This document shows, piece by piece, positions 34,724 through 42,067 of a stretch of 51,051 nucleotides of DNA. Made by a program: the position numbers and the translations under genes. The stretch is taken from NCBI GenBank assembly GCA_029219205.1, contig JAQXSY010000077.1, forward strand, positions 1 through 51,051, given 5' to 3'. Position 1 is the first letter of the stretch; every line of letters begins with the position of its first letter. This DNA comes from Bacillota bacterium. GTDB taxonomy: Bacteria > Bacillota > Clostridia > Oscillospirales > CAG-272. The notes below the pieces were generated by a model. That model worked only from the letters and a program-made list of their open reading frames with translations, did not search any database and was not told the DNA's origin.

Positions 34724-34751
34724 TTGACAATGTCGCAATATGTGATATAAT
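34724..34751 (+). promoter_or_regulatory. Promoter of Na/Pi cotransporter gene
   Basis: TTGACA (34724-34729), 16 bp, TATAAT (34746-34751). Confidence 0.8.
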
Positions 34752-34757
34752 GTATAA

Positions 34758-34801
34758 TGAGGTAATTTGGGAAATTACATTGCCTCACATAGACTCATGT
34801 G
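34758..34801 (+). promoter_or_regulatory. Structured 5' leader with competing hairpins
   Basis: GTAATTT-GGG-AAATTAC (34762-34778) is a perfect hairpin. TGAGGTAAT (34758-34766) can instead pair with ATTGCCTCA (34779-34787), so the two folds exclude each other. CACAT..ATGTG (34786-34801) adds a third hairpin. All lie between +1 and the start codon at 34854. Confidence 0.4.
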
Positions 34802-34853
34802 AATTATGACAATGCGAGCAGAATGAGTTGATATAGAGAAAGAGGAAAAAAAT

Positions 34854-36626
34854 ATGGACATTTTCGCATTATTGACTATGCTCGGAGGACTGGCGCTGTT
34901 CCTTTACGGGATGCATGTTATGGGAGAGGGCCTGGAAAAGCTTTCCGGCGGACGGCTTGAGCATATTCTCGAAAAAATGACGGATACTCCGCTCAAGGGC
35001 GTGCTGCTCGGAGCCGTTGTCACGGCGGTTATACAGTCGTCGTCCGCAACAACCGTTATGGCTGTCGGATTTGTTAACTCCGGAATGATGACGCTGACTC
35101 AGTCGATCGGCATCATCATGGGGGCAAACATCGGAACAACGGTAACGGCATGGCTTCTGAGCCTTGCCGGAATCGAGGGAAGCAACGTGTTTATCAGCCT
35201 TCTCAAACCGTCGTCTTTTTCACCCGTTGTCGCTGCCATCGGCGTAATTCTGCTTATGTTTACGAAAAAGCAGAAGAACAAGGACGTCGGAACAATTCTT
35301 ATCGGATTTGCCGTGCTCATGTTCGGTATGCAGACTATGTCCGACGCAGTTAAACCCCTGGCCGACGTTCCGGAATTCGGCAATATACTGATTAAGTTTT
35401 CAAATCCGCTGCTCGGTCTTGCCGCAGGATTGCTTCTGACTGCCGTAATTCAATCGTCGTCTGCCTCGGTTGGTATACTGCAGGCGCTTTCCGCAACCGG
35501 AAGCGTCAGTATCGCCTCAAGCATTCCCATCATACTCGGTCAGAATATCGGAGCTTGTTCCGCAACGCTTATTTCGTCAACAGGCGCAAATAAAAACGCA
35601 AAGCGCGTTGCCATAGTTCATCTTTATTTTAATTTAATCGGCGCGGCCGTTTTTCTGGGAGGGTATTATCTTCTCACACTGTTTTTTGATTTCTCGTTTG
35701 CAAAAAGCGCAATAGACGCAAGCGGCATAGCGACGATACACACATGCTTCAATCTGATAACGACGGTTTTGCTGTTTCCTTTCTCAAAACAGCTTGTCAA
35801 ACTGGCGTCGATTACATTGCGCGACAAAGAAAAAACTCCCGCCGCCGAGACCGACAGCAAGCCAGTCATTATACTTGACGAAAGATTTCTGAACACACCG
35901 TCATTTGCGGTTGAGCGCTGCCGCGAGGCTACGGTCGATATGGCAAAGCTCTCCCACAAAGCAATAACCGACGCGCTTGACGCGATGGAAAATTACTCTC
36001 AGGATAAAATAGACGGCGTTGTTAAAAACGAGGATAAGCTCGACGAATACGAGGACAAGCTCGGATCGTATCTCGTAAAGCTCAGCTCAAAGGCGTTGTC
36101 AGAGGGCGACAGCCGCCAGATCTCAAAGCTTCTTCATTCGATCGGAGATTTTGAGCGTATAGGGGATCACGCGCTGAACATTTCGGATTCGGCAAAGGAA
36201 ATGCATAAAAAGGGCATAAAATTCTCGGACGAAGCTCTGGCAGAGCTTGAGGTCATCGTAGGAGCGCTGAGAGAGATCGTAAGTATGGCTATACAGTCGT
36301 TTGAAAATGCGGATCCGCAGCTTGCCGCAAACGTAGAGCCGCTTGAACAGGTCATAGACGACCTTAAGGACGAGCTCAAAGAACGTCATATAAACCGTCT
36401 CCAGAAGGGGCTTTGCACAATCGAGCTTGGATTCATACTTTCGGACGTTCTGTCAAATATAGAACGCATTTCGGATCACTGCTCAAACATTGCGGTGTGC
36501 GTAATCTCGCTTGAGGAATCGCAGTTCGATACTCACGAATACCTGAACAGAATAAAAAATTCCGGCGAAAAGAATTTCACAGAGGCGTTCCGGGCATACG
36601 GAAAGAAATACTCGCTTCCGAGATGA
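34854..36626 (+). CDS. Na+/phosphate cotransporter family protein with PhoU domain
   Basis: A 590-residue protein. The membrane part (about 1-325) has the duplicated Na/Pi cotransporter repeat with the hallmark QSSSATT (first copy) and QSSSASV (second copy), each within GAVVTAVIQSSSA / GLLLTAVIQSSSA. The C-terminal part (about 340-560) is a PhoU-like helical bundle (SKLLHSIGDFERIGDHALNI; SDVLSNIERISDHCSNIAVC). Relatives take up phosphate with sodium. GAGG lies about 10 bases before the ATG. It is monocistronic. Confidence 0.92.
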   Translation: MDIFALLTMLGGLALFLYGMHVMGEGLEKLSGGRLEHILEKMTDTPLKGVLLGAVVTAVIQSSSATTVMAVGFVNSGMMTLTQSIGIIMGANIGTTVTAWLLSLAGIEGSNVFISLLKPSSFSPVVAAIGVILLMFTKKQKNKDVGTILIGFAVLMFGMQTMSDAVKPLADVPEFGNILIKFSNPLLGLAAGLLLTAVIQSSSASVGILQALSATGSVSIASSIPIILGQNIGACSATLISSTGANKNAKRVAIVHLYFNLIGAAVFLGGYYLLTLFFDFSFAKSAIDASGIATIHTCFNLITTVLLFPFSKQLVKLASITLRDKEKTPAAETDSKPVIILDERFLNTPSFAVERCREATVDMAKLSHKAITDALDAMENYSQDKIDGVVKNEDKLDEYEDKLGSYLVKLSSKALSEGDSRQISKLLHSIGDFERIGDHALNISDSAKEMHKKGIKFSDEALAELEVIVGALREIVSMAIQSFENADPQLAANVEPLEQVIDDLKDELKERHINRLQKGLCTIELGFILSDVLSNIERISDHCSNIAVCVISLEESQFDTHEYLNRIKNSGEKNFTEAFRAYGKKYSLPR

Positions 36627-36683
36627 GCTTATTTCAAGGCTGATAATTTATAACAATAATGCGCGGTTATTTGTGATTTCTTA

Positions 36684-36712
36684 TTGAAATTCTCCAATTT
36701 ATAGTGTATAAT
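36684..36712 (+). promoter_or_regulatory. Promoter of isomerase-oxidoreductase pair
   Basis: TTGAAA (36684-36689), 17 bp, TATAAT (36707-36712). Confidence 0.8.
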
Positions 36713-36763
36713 ATCTCCAATACGGCGAAAGTCGGTTTTCATCAGAGAAAGGAACGCACGATT

Positions 36764-37597
36764 ATGAAAAAATCGCTTAACGCATGGACTGTCGACGAAA
36801 AAACCGGTATGCGCGAGACGTTCGCGCTCGTCAAAGCAGCGGGTTTTGACGGAATTGAGCTGAACGTGGACTCTCTCGAGAGCGCGTCAAAACATAAGCT
36901 GACGCTTGAAACAACCCGCGCCGAGCTTGACGAAATCAAAAAGTATTCGGAGGAATACGGGCTTCCGGTCGTCAGCATATCGTCGTCGATTTGGCGCGGC
37001 ATGGCCGAAAATCACGATTATTGTGAAAGGCTAATGACAAAACAGCTTGAATGCGCTGCGGCGCTCGGAGCAAAAGGAATTCTGACCGTCCCCGGCGGCA
37101 TGAACGAGAATGTTACGCTAAAAAAGGCTTACGAGTCGTCGCTTGAATTCGTAACAAAAATGGTTCCGGTCATCGAGGCCTCCGGAGTATACTGCGGCCT
37201 TGAAAATGTATGGAATACGTTCTTCACCTCTCCGTACGAAATGGCGTATTTTATTGACGCAACCGGCTCCGAGCGGGTCTGCGCGTACTACGACGTCGGA
37301 AACGTCGTTGCGTTCTCAACGACGGAGCATTGGATCGAGGTTCTCGGCAGCCGTATACAAATGGTACACGTTAAGGATTTCAAACGTACAAACGGCGGCA
37401 TCAACAGCGGAGGCGCTTTCGTAGACTTTTTTGAGGGCAGCGTAAACTGGCAGAAAGCGGTTAAGGAGCTTAAGAAAGCGGGATTTGACGGGTATCTGAC
37501 AGCCGAGGTCTTCAAGGGCGGTCTTCCGATGTCGTTTGAAGATTATTACGCAAAAACGTCACGGTCTCTCGATCAAATACTTGAGTTTGAACATTAA
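36764..37597 (+). CDS. Sugar phosphate isomerase/epimerase (TIM barrel)
   Basis: A 277-residue xylose-isomerase-like barrel. Metal ligands appear in CGLENVWN (Glu), AYYDVGN (Asp), MVHVKDF (His) and LTAEVF (Glu). The start is ATG 36764, 10 bases after AAAGGA; a longer frame from 36704 overlaps the promoter and is not translated. It pairs with the Gfo/Idh/MocA gene 31 bases downstream, a common arrangement in inositol or uncommon-sugar catabolism. It is similar in kind to, but clearly distinct from, the isomerase at 6816. Confidence 0.84.
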   Translation: MKKSLNAWTVDEKTGMRETFALVKAAGFDGIELNVDSLESASKHKLTLETTRAELDEIKKYSEEYGLPVVSISSSIWRGMAENHDYCERLMTKQLECAAALGAKGILTVPGGMNENVTLKKAYESSLEFVTKMVPVIEASGVYCGLENVWNTFFTSPYEMAYFIDATGSERVCAYYDVGNVVAFSTTEHWIEVLGSRIQMVHVKDFKRTNGGINSGGAFVDFFEGSVNWQKAVKELKKAGFDGYLTAEVFKGGLPMSFEDYYAKTSRSLDQILEFEH

Positions 37598-37628
37598 CAA
37601 CATTATTTTATAAAAACAGGAGAATATC

Positions 37629-38690
37629 ATGGAAAAACTTAGATGCGTGCTTATCGGATGCGGCGGTATCGGCTCATATCATCTTGGCAATCTCATGAAA
37701 CATGAAGACATAGCCGAAGTTGTCGGATTCTGCGATCTCATTCCGGAAAAAACTGAGAAATTTGTCGGCTGGTATCACGGCAGGGGCAAACGCTACACAG
37801 ACTATAAGGTCATGTACGACGAGCTGAAGCCCGACGCCGCGTTCATTTGCGTGCCGCCTTACTGTCACGGCGAAATCGAATTTGAAACGATAAAGCGCGG
37901 AATACACTTTTTCGTTGAGAAACCGGTTACGCTTGATCTTGACCTTGCTTACGAAATACGAGACAAAATCGCCGAAGCGGGACTTATAACCGCCGTAGGC
38001 TTCCAGTGCCGTTACCACAAGATTAACGATTCCGCAATCAGGTTCTGCCGTTCAAACGAAATCGCATTTATCAGCTGCACAAGATTCGGCGGAGTTCCCG
38101 AAGCTTTCTGGTGGAAGGACAAAAGCCTTTCGGGCGGACAGCTTGTTGAACAGACTATACATAATGTCGACGCAATCAGATATATTGCCGGCGAGGTTGA
38201 GGAGGTTTGCTCCTTCAATACAAGCGGTTTTGTCAGAGAGATCGAAGACTACAAAACAGACGATCTCACAACGACCATATTCCGCATGAAATCCGGCGCG
38301 CTCGGCACAGTAAGCAGCGGCTGCTATTCACTCAACGGAAACTCTTTCAAATCTTCTCTTGTTTTCAGCTCAAGAGAAAAACGCTGCGAGTACTATCTGT
38401 GCGACAGAGTTGAAATATTCGGAGAGAACGCCGAAGAAGCCGAAAAGAGCGAAGGATTTGTCATCAAGGGCGACGGCGGTCTCGGAAGCTCCGGCGAGGC
38501 GATAACATACAGATTCCCGGACGACGATTTCGGCGCGGTATGCGACCGTACGTTCCTCGAGGCCGTAATTTCCGGCGATCCGTCAAAGATTCGCTCGCCT
38601 TATTCCGACGCCGTAAAGACACTTGCGCTTGTTCTCGCGTGCAATAAATCCATGCAGACGCACAAGCCCGAAAAAGTCGATATCAGATAA
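37629..38690 (+). CDS. Gfo/Idh/MocA-family oxidoreductase
   Basis: A 353-residue NAD(P)-dependent sugar or inositol dehydrogenase. It has a Rossmann start (IGCGGIGSYHLGNL, GxGxxG at 10-15) and the family motif EKPV (97-100), with the substrate-side GGQLVEQTIHNVDAIRYI in the C-terminal half, where the H-x3-D pair is expected. CAGGAGA lies 7 bases before the ATG. It is the last gene of the isomerase operon. Which sugar is oxidised cannot be told. Confidence 0.88.
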   Translation: MEKLRCVLIGCGGIGSYHLGNLMKHEDIAEVVGFCDLIPEKTEKFVGWYHGRGKRYTDYKVMYDELKPDAAFICVPPYCHGEIEFETIKRGIHFFVEKPVTLDLDLAYEIRDKIAEAGLITAVGFQCRYHKINDSAIRFCRSNEIAFISCTRFGGVPEAFWWKDKSLSGGQLVEQTIHNVDAIRYIAGEVEEVCSFNTSGFVREIEDYKTDDLTTTIFRMKSGALGTVSSGCYSLNGNSFKSSLVFSSREKRCEYYLCDRVEIFGENAEEAEKSEGFVIKGDGGLGSSGEAITYRFPDDDFGAVCDRTFLEAVISGDPSKIRSPYSDAVKTLALVLACNKSMQTHKPEKVDIR

Positions 38691-38732
38691 TTACCGCTCC
38701 GTCTTTTTTAAAAGACGAAAGAATAAAAATAT

Positions 38733-38779
38733 TATTCTTATTCTTATTCTTTTTCTTCTTCTTTTTCTTCTTCTTTTCC
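38733..38779. repeat. Short tandem TTC/TTATTC tract
   Basis: About 47 bases of (TTATTC)n turning into (TTC)n, just past the oxidoreductase stop. It is a simple-sequence tract, probably without function, in non-coding DNA. Confidence 0.7.
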
Positions 38780-38788
38780 TTGTCAGCG

Positions 38789-38838
38789 AACGCAAGCGAC
38801 CGCAAACAAACAACTGCGGCCGTTTGCGTTTTTTATTT
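38789..38838 (+). terminator. Terminator of isomerase-oxidoreductase operon
   Basis: AACGCAAGCGACCGC (38789-38803) pairs with GCGGCCGTTTGCGTT (38816-38830) with few mismatches, then TTTT. Confidence 0.8.
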
Positions 38839-38842
38839 AAAC

Positions 38843-38865
38843 AAAAAAAGCCTGCGTTTCGCAGG
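38843..38865 (-). terminator. Minus-strand terminator
   Basis: CCTGCG-TTT-CGCAGG (38851-38865) with A7 on the plus strand at 38843-38849, that is, a T-run on the minus strand. It ends a minus-strand transcript; no ordinary minus-strand gene lies nearby. Confidence 0.7.
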
Positions 38866-38984
38866 TCCGGACCGACAAAGGTTGCCTTAGGATTATAATC
38901 CTGCCTTTCGGTAACATTCCTTTCGCCGTACGGTTATATGCTAACGTGCGTCAGCGCCCGATTTTTTCAAAAGCTCATAAAAAT

Positions 38985-39047
38985 GAAATAACCCCCGAGC
39001 CGCACACCTTTCTTTACAGGCTTAACGCGCAGCTGGGGGGTTATTTC
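38985..39047. promoter_or_regulatory. Long imperfect hairpin
   Basis: GAAATAACCCCC (38985-38996) pairs with GGGGGTTATTTC (39036-39047), and AGCCGCAC with GCGCAGCT continues the stem inside. On the minus strand it is followed by a T-rich stretch, so partial termination is possible. Confidence 0.55.
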
Positions 39048-39070
39048 CACGGATTCTTGATATCCAGCAT
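39041..39070 (-). CDS. Possible 9-residue leader peptide MLDIKNPWK
   Basis: ATG at 39070, seven bases after GAGAGG (39083-39078), and stop TAA at 39043-39041 inside the 5' arm of the hairpin 38985-39047. A ribosome finishing this frame would melt the hairpin, as in attenuation leaders. Very short, so translation is only a possibility. Confidence 0.3.
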   Translation of the reverse strand: MLDIKNPWK

Positions 39071-39316
39071 CTTTTAACCTCTCTTTCCCGGATTTCGGAC
39101 ACCGTTTCTTTCATACTGTTCACGACACACTTCAATCTATATAAAATCTCTAAGCGAGATCAGCCCAGTGTCTGTCGCTGTCTGATTATGCGGCGTACGA
39201 TTTAAGGAGACTAACTGTACAACGGTATCACCATCCCTTCTTTGTTCCGGTGAATTCATGAACGCCGCCTTATGCGGGCGATTCTTTGTACTTGTCGGTT
39301 TGTTCCTTACGATTAT

Positions 39317-39345
39317 AATATACCATAACCGCGATTTCTTTTCAA
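39317..39345 (-). promoter_or_regulatory. Minus-strand promoter
   Basis: TTGAAA (39345-39340), 17 bp, TATATT (39322-39317), with a second TATAAT at 39317-39312. Confidence 0.6.
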
Positions 39346-39406
39346 GCTGTATTATATACGAAAATGTATCCGCGTATTTGTGCATAGTGACGTATTTTCG
39401 GCGCAA

Positions 39407-39786
39407 AAGTTAAGAATTATTGAAGAATATGCAAAAAGAATCACCTTGACCGAGGCTGTTCCGGGCATTTTAAGCCGCAGAAAATTTTTTCTTGCCGAGG
39501 CAATCCCGCGCCTTGCTTTTTCCGGTTGAAATTATATGAAAATAAACCGTTTTTTTTCGATAAAAAAACTTTAAAAAGTTTGTATTTTTATGTTCCATTT
39601 TTAAATATTTTGTGATATAATGAAAATGAGGAGATTTTTGAAAAGCAATCTCGCTCAAAAAAATATATTTCAACCGACAGGCATACGAGCGGATTTTCGG
39701 CAGTCTCGGAAGCGTCGTAAATGCGCTGCAAACAAATCCCCCGACGGATATATCTTATTTGCAAAGCCGTTATGAAAAATAAGCAA
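39407..39786. other. AT-rich spacer, no gene recognised
   Basis: No convincing frame. A TGTGATATAATG box (39611-39622) looks like an extended -10 but has no good -35, and the 51-codon frame it touches (39620-39775) has no ribosome binding site. Confidence 0.4.
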
Positions 39787-39815
39787 TTCACAACGACATA
39801 AATCGATGATATAAT
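39787..39815 (+). promoter_or_regulatory. Promoter of putative structured RNA
   Basis: TTCACA (39787-39792), 17 bp, TATAAT (39810-39815). Confidence 0.6.
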
Positions 39816-39821
39816 ACTATT

Positions 39822-40040
39822 GTTAAGATTGTAATAATTATTTCCTGCCCCAATCTTATAATCCGGCGCAAAAGTGCCTTTCGGCAGCAGGCAGCCACAG
39901 ACCCGCCGCTTAGAACTTCCGGCACGTACAGCGCAGGTATTCTCGTCCGTTTTGACGGCGGCGTCGGAGCATCACGCTCAATTATCCGCCGTTCACCGGA
40001 ATTAAAGCGGCTGCTTTGCAGCAGCCGCTTTAATTCCGAT
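39822..40040 (+). ncRNA. Putative structured RNA (about 220 nt; 6S-like is one option)
   Basis: It lies between a good promoter and an 18-bp terminator hairpin and holds no frame of note. Several self-complementary parts are visible: AAGATTG with CAATCTT near the 5' end, GGCGC-AAAA-GTGCC, TGCC-TTTC-GGCA, and CGGCGG..CCGCCG enclosing GAGC/GCTC near the 3' end. Length, isolation and strong promoter would fit 6S RNA, but I could not match the known 6S consensus by eye, so the identity stays open. Confidence 0.4.
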
Positions 40041-40045
40041 TTATA
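39997..40045 (+). terminator. 18-bp perfect hairpin, terminator
   Basis: CGGAATTAAAGCGGCTGC (39997-40014) and its exact complement (40021-40038) with a 6-base loop. The T-run is short (ATTTAT). Confidence 0.65.
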
Positions 40046-40060
40046 TCGATAATAATATTA

Positions 40061-40093
40061 CCGATTTATTTGCGTTATTTCGCCAAAAATCGG
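40061..40093 (+). promoter_or_regulatory. Hairpin in the pckG upstream region
   Basis: CCGATTTATTTGCG pairs with CGCCAAAAATCGG across a TTATTT loop. It lies about 65 bases before the pckG start and upstream of a TATAAT box (40132-40137). Its role is unclear. Confidence 0.35.
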
Positions 40094-40157
40094 TTATATT
40101 GCATAAATAACCTTTTTTCGTATTCAAAATATATAATATATTAAGGGAGTCCAACAA

Positions 40158-41942
40158 ATGACAAACAACAAAACAGTATTGAAATGGCTCGAAGAAATGA
40201 AAGAGCTGGTTAAGCCCGACGAAGTTATATGGATAGACGGCAGCGAAGAGCAGCTTGAAGCGCTCCGCAAAGAAGCTGTTTCTACTGGAGAAATGATTAA
40301 GCTGAACGAGGAGAAGCTTCCCGGATGCTATCTCCACAGAACAAAACCGAACGACGTTGCCCGCGTTGAGGACCGCACGTTTATCTGCACGTCCGACAAG
40401 GAAACCGCCGGTCCGACAAACAACTGGTGCGCTCCGGCTGAAATGTACAAAAAGCTATACGATATCGCACGCGGCACGTATCAGGGCCGTATGATGTACG
40501 TTATACCCTATTCCATGGGTCCGGTCGGCTCTCCGCTTGCAAAAATAGGCATCGAGGTTACCGATTCAATCTACGTCGTACTCAACATGAGCATAATGAC
40601 ACGCGTCGGACAGAAAGTGCTTGACGTGCTCGGCGACAGCAACGACTGGGTTCGCGGACTTCACGCAAAATGCGACGTTGACCCCGAAAAGCGCTATATT
40701 TGCCACTTCCCGGAGGACAACACGATCATATCCGTCAATTCTGCATACGGCGGAAATGTTCTGCTCGGCAAGAAGTGCTTTGCGCTGCGCATAGCGTCCT
40801 ACCAGGGCTGGAAGGAAGGCTGGATGGCTGAACACATGCTCATTCTCGGACTTGAGAACCCCCGCGGAGAAATCAAGTACGTTGCGGCTGCTTTCCCTTC
40901 CGCATGCGGAAAGACCAATCTTGCGATGCTTATTCCGCCGGAATATCTGCGTAAGAAGGGCTATAAGATCTGGACCGTCGGAGACGATATCGCATGGATG
41001 AGAATCGGCAGTGACGGCAGACTTTATGCGATAAATCCTGAAAACGGATTCTTCGGCGTCGCTCCCGGAACAAACGAGCATTCAAACTTCAACGCTCTTG
41101 AAAGCACAAAGAAAAACACTATCTTTACAAACGTCGCTCTTAACCTCGACGACAATACGGTTTGGTGGGAAGGACTCAACAAGGATCTTCCCGCAAACGC
41201 GCTCGACTGGAAGGGCAACCCCTGGGATCCCGCAAAATTCGACAAGAAGGACAAGACGACCTGCGCCGCTCATCCGAACTCACGCTTCACCGCGCCCGCC
41301 GTCAACTGTCCCTGCATTTCATCCGAGTTTGACAAGGGCGCCGGCGTTCCGATATCCGCGATCATCTTCGGCGGACGCCGCGCAAAGTGCGCTCCCCTTG
41401 TATACCAGTCGAAGAACTGGGTAAACGGCGTATTTGTCGGCTCTGCAATGGCGTCCGAGACGACGGCTGCGGCTGCCGGAGCAGTCGGAGTTGTCCGCCG
41501 CGATCCCATGGCTATGCTTCCGTTCTGCGGATACCATATGGGAGATTATTTCCGTCACTGGCTCGATATGGGCGAGAAGCTCGGCGACAAGGCTCCTAAA
41601 ATATTCAACGTAAACTGGTTCCGGACCGACGACGAAGGCAACTTTATATGGCCCGGTTTCGGAGCCAATATGCGCGTACTCAACTGGATTATCGACCGCT
41701 GCGAGGGCAAGGCTGACGCTGTTGAAACGGCGATCGGATATGTTCCGAGACCCGAGGACATCGATCTTGAAGGACTTGATATGGACATCGAAACCCTTAA
41801 GTCCATACTTAAGGTCGACAAGGACGTCTGGGAAAAGGAAGCCGAAGAGATCGAGGAGCACTACAAAAAATTCGGCGACAAGCTTCCCGAAGAGCTGAGA
41901 GAACAGCTTGAATCCTTGAAATCGGCGCTGGCTAAGCTTTAA
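40158..41942 (+). CDS. pckG: Phosphoenolpyruvate carboxykinase (GTP)
   Basis: Interconverts PEP plus CO2 and oxaloacetate with GDP/GTP. The 594-residue length and the P-loop FPSACGKTNLAM (246-257, K252) identify the GTP-type family rather than the ATP-type PckA. RMMYVIPYSMGPVGSPLAKIG and the DDIAWM metal region are conserved. In anaerobes this enzyme often runs towards oxaloacetate, gaining GTP. GGGAG lies 9 bases before the ATG. It is the first gene of a co-directional block leading to a malate-type dehydrogenase and fumarase. Confidence 0.96.
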   Translation: MTNNKTVLKWLEEMKELVKPDEVIWIDGSEEQLEALRKEAVSTGEMIKLNEEKLPGCYLHRTKPNDVARVEDRTFICTSDKETAGPTNNWCAPAEMYKKLYDIARGTYQGRMMYVIPYSMGPVGSPLAKIGIEVTDSIYVVLNMSIMTRVGQKVLDVLGDSNDWVRGLHAKCDVDPEKRYICHFPEDNTIISVNSAYGGNVLLGKKCFALRIASYQGWKEGWMAEHMLILGLENPRGEIKYVAAAFPSACGKTNLAMLIPPEYLRKKGYKIWTVGDDIAWMRIGSDGRLYAINPENGFFGVAPGTNEHSNFNALESTKKNTIFTNVALNLDDNTVWWEGLNKDLPANALDWKGNPWDPAKFDKKDKTTCAAHPNSRFTAPAVNCPCISSEFDKGAGVPISAIIFGGRRAKCAPLVYQSKNWVNGVFVGSAMASETTAAAAGAVGVVRRDPMAMLPFCGYHMGDYFRHWLDMGEKLGDKAPKIFNVNWFRTDDEGNFIWPGFGANMRVLNWIIDRCEGKADAVETAIGYVPRPEDIDLEGLDMDIETLKSILKVDKDVWEKEAEEIEEHYKKFGDKLPEELREQLESLKSALAKL

Positions 41943-41973
41943 TAAAGCAGAGAATCCCGTACGATTGAAGCAT

Positions 41974-42017
41974 TTCAGCGGCGGCACCGCCGGACAGACC
42001 GGCATTCCGCCGCTGAA
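41974..42017 (+). terminator. Hairpin after pckG, possibly partial terminator
   Basis: TTCAGCGGCGG (41974-41984) pairs with CCGCCGCTGAA (42007-42017), with an inner GCCGG/CCGGC stem. No T-run follows, so it may stabilise the transcript end or allow read-through. Confidence 0.45.
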
Positions 42018-42022
42018 TCACG

Positions 42023-42047
42023 ATATAATATAAATTTTATATTATAT
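42023..42047. promoter_or_regulatory. 25-bp AT palindrome over a TATAAT box
   Basis: ATATAATATAAA (42023-42034) and TTTATATTATAT (42036-42047) are exact complements around one T. It holds a TATAAT (42024-42029) that could be the -10 of the next gene. Candidate operator, but low-complexity DNA. Confidence 0.35.
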
Positions 42048-42067
42048 TAATTACAGGAGAACGAATA

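Larger units (their letters stand above)
38866..39310 (-). ncRNA. Putative minus-strand RNA unit with mini-ORFs
   Basis: A unit of about 470 bases bounded by a minus-strand promoter (39345-39317) and an intrinsic terminator (38865-38843). It contains a long hairpin (38985-39047) whose arm includes the stop of a 9-codon frame (39070-39041, MLDIKNPWK) preceded by GAGAGG. Other short frames are at 39259-39137 (40 codons, rich in Thr/Arg/Asp) and 39114-39022 (30 codons). I do not recognise it as tmRNA, RNase P RNA or SRP RNA. Its function is unknown. Confidence 0.45.

Noticed and set aside
38733..38779. CRISPR-like or phase-variable repeat
   Set aside because: It is only a short TTC/TTATTC tract with no spacers, placed after a stop codon and before a terminator, so it cannot switch a reading frame.
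38843..39310. tmRNA, RNase P RNA or SRP RNA
   Set aside because: No tRNA-like ends or degradation-tag frame, no RNase P core segment such as GAGGAAAGTCC, and too long for bacterial SRP RNA.
39620..39775. 51-codon basic frame
   Set aside because: Its first ATG overlaps the -10-like box and no ribosome binding site precedes either ATG.
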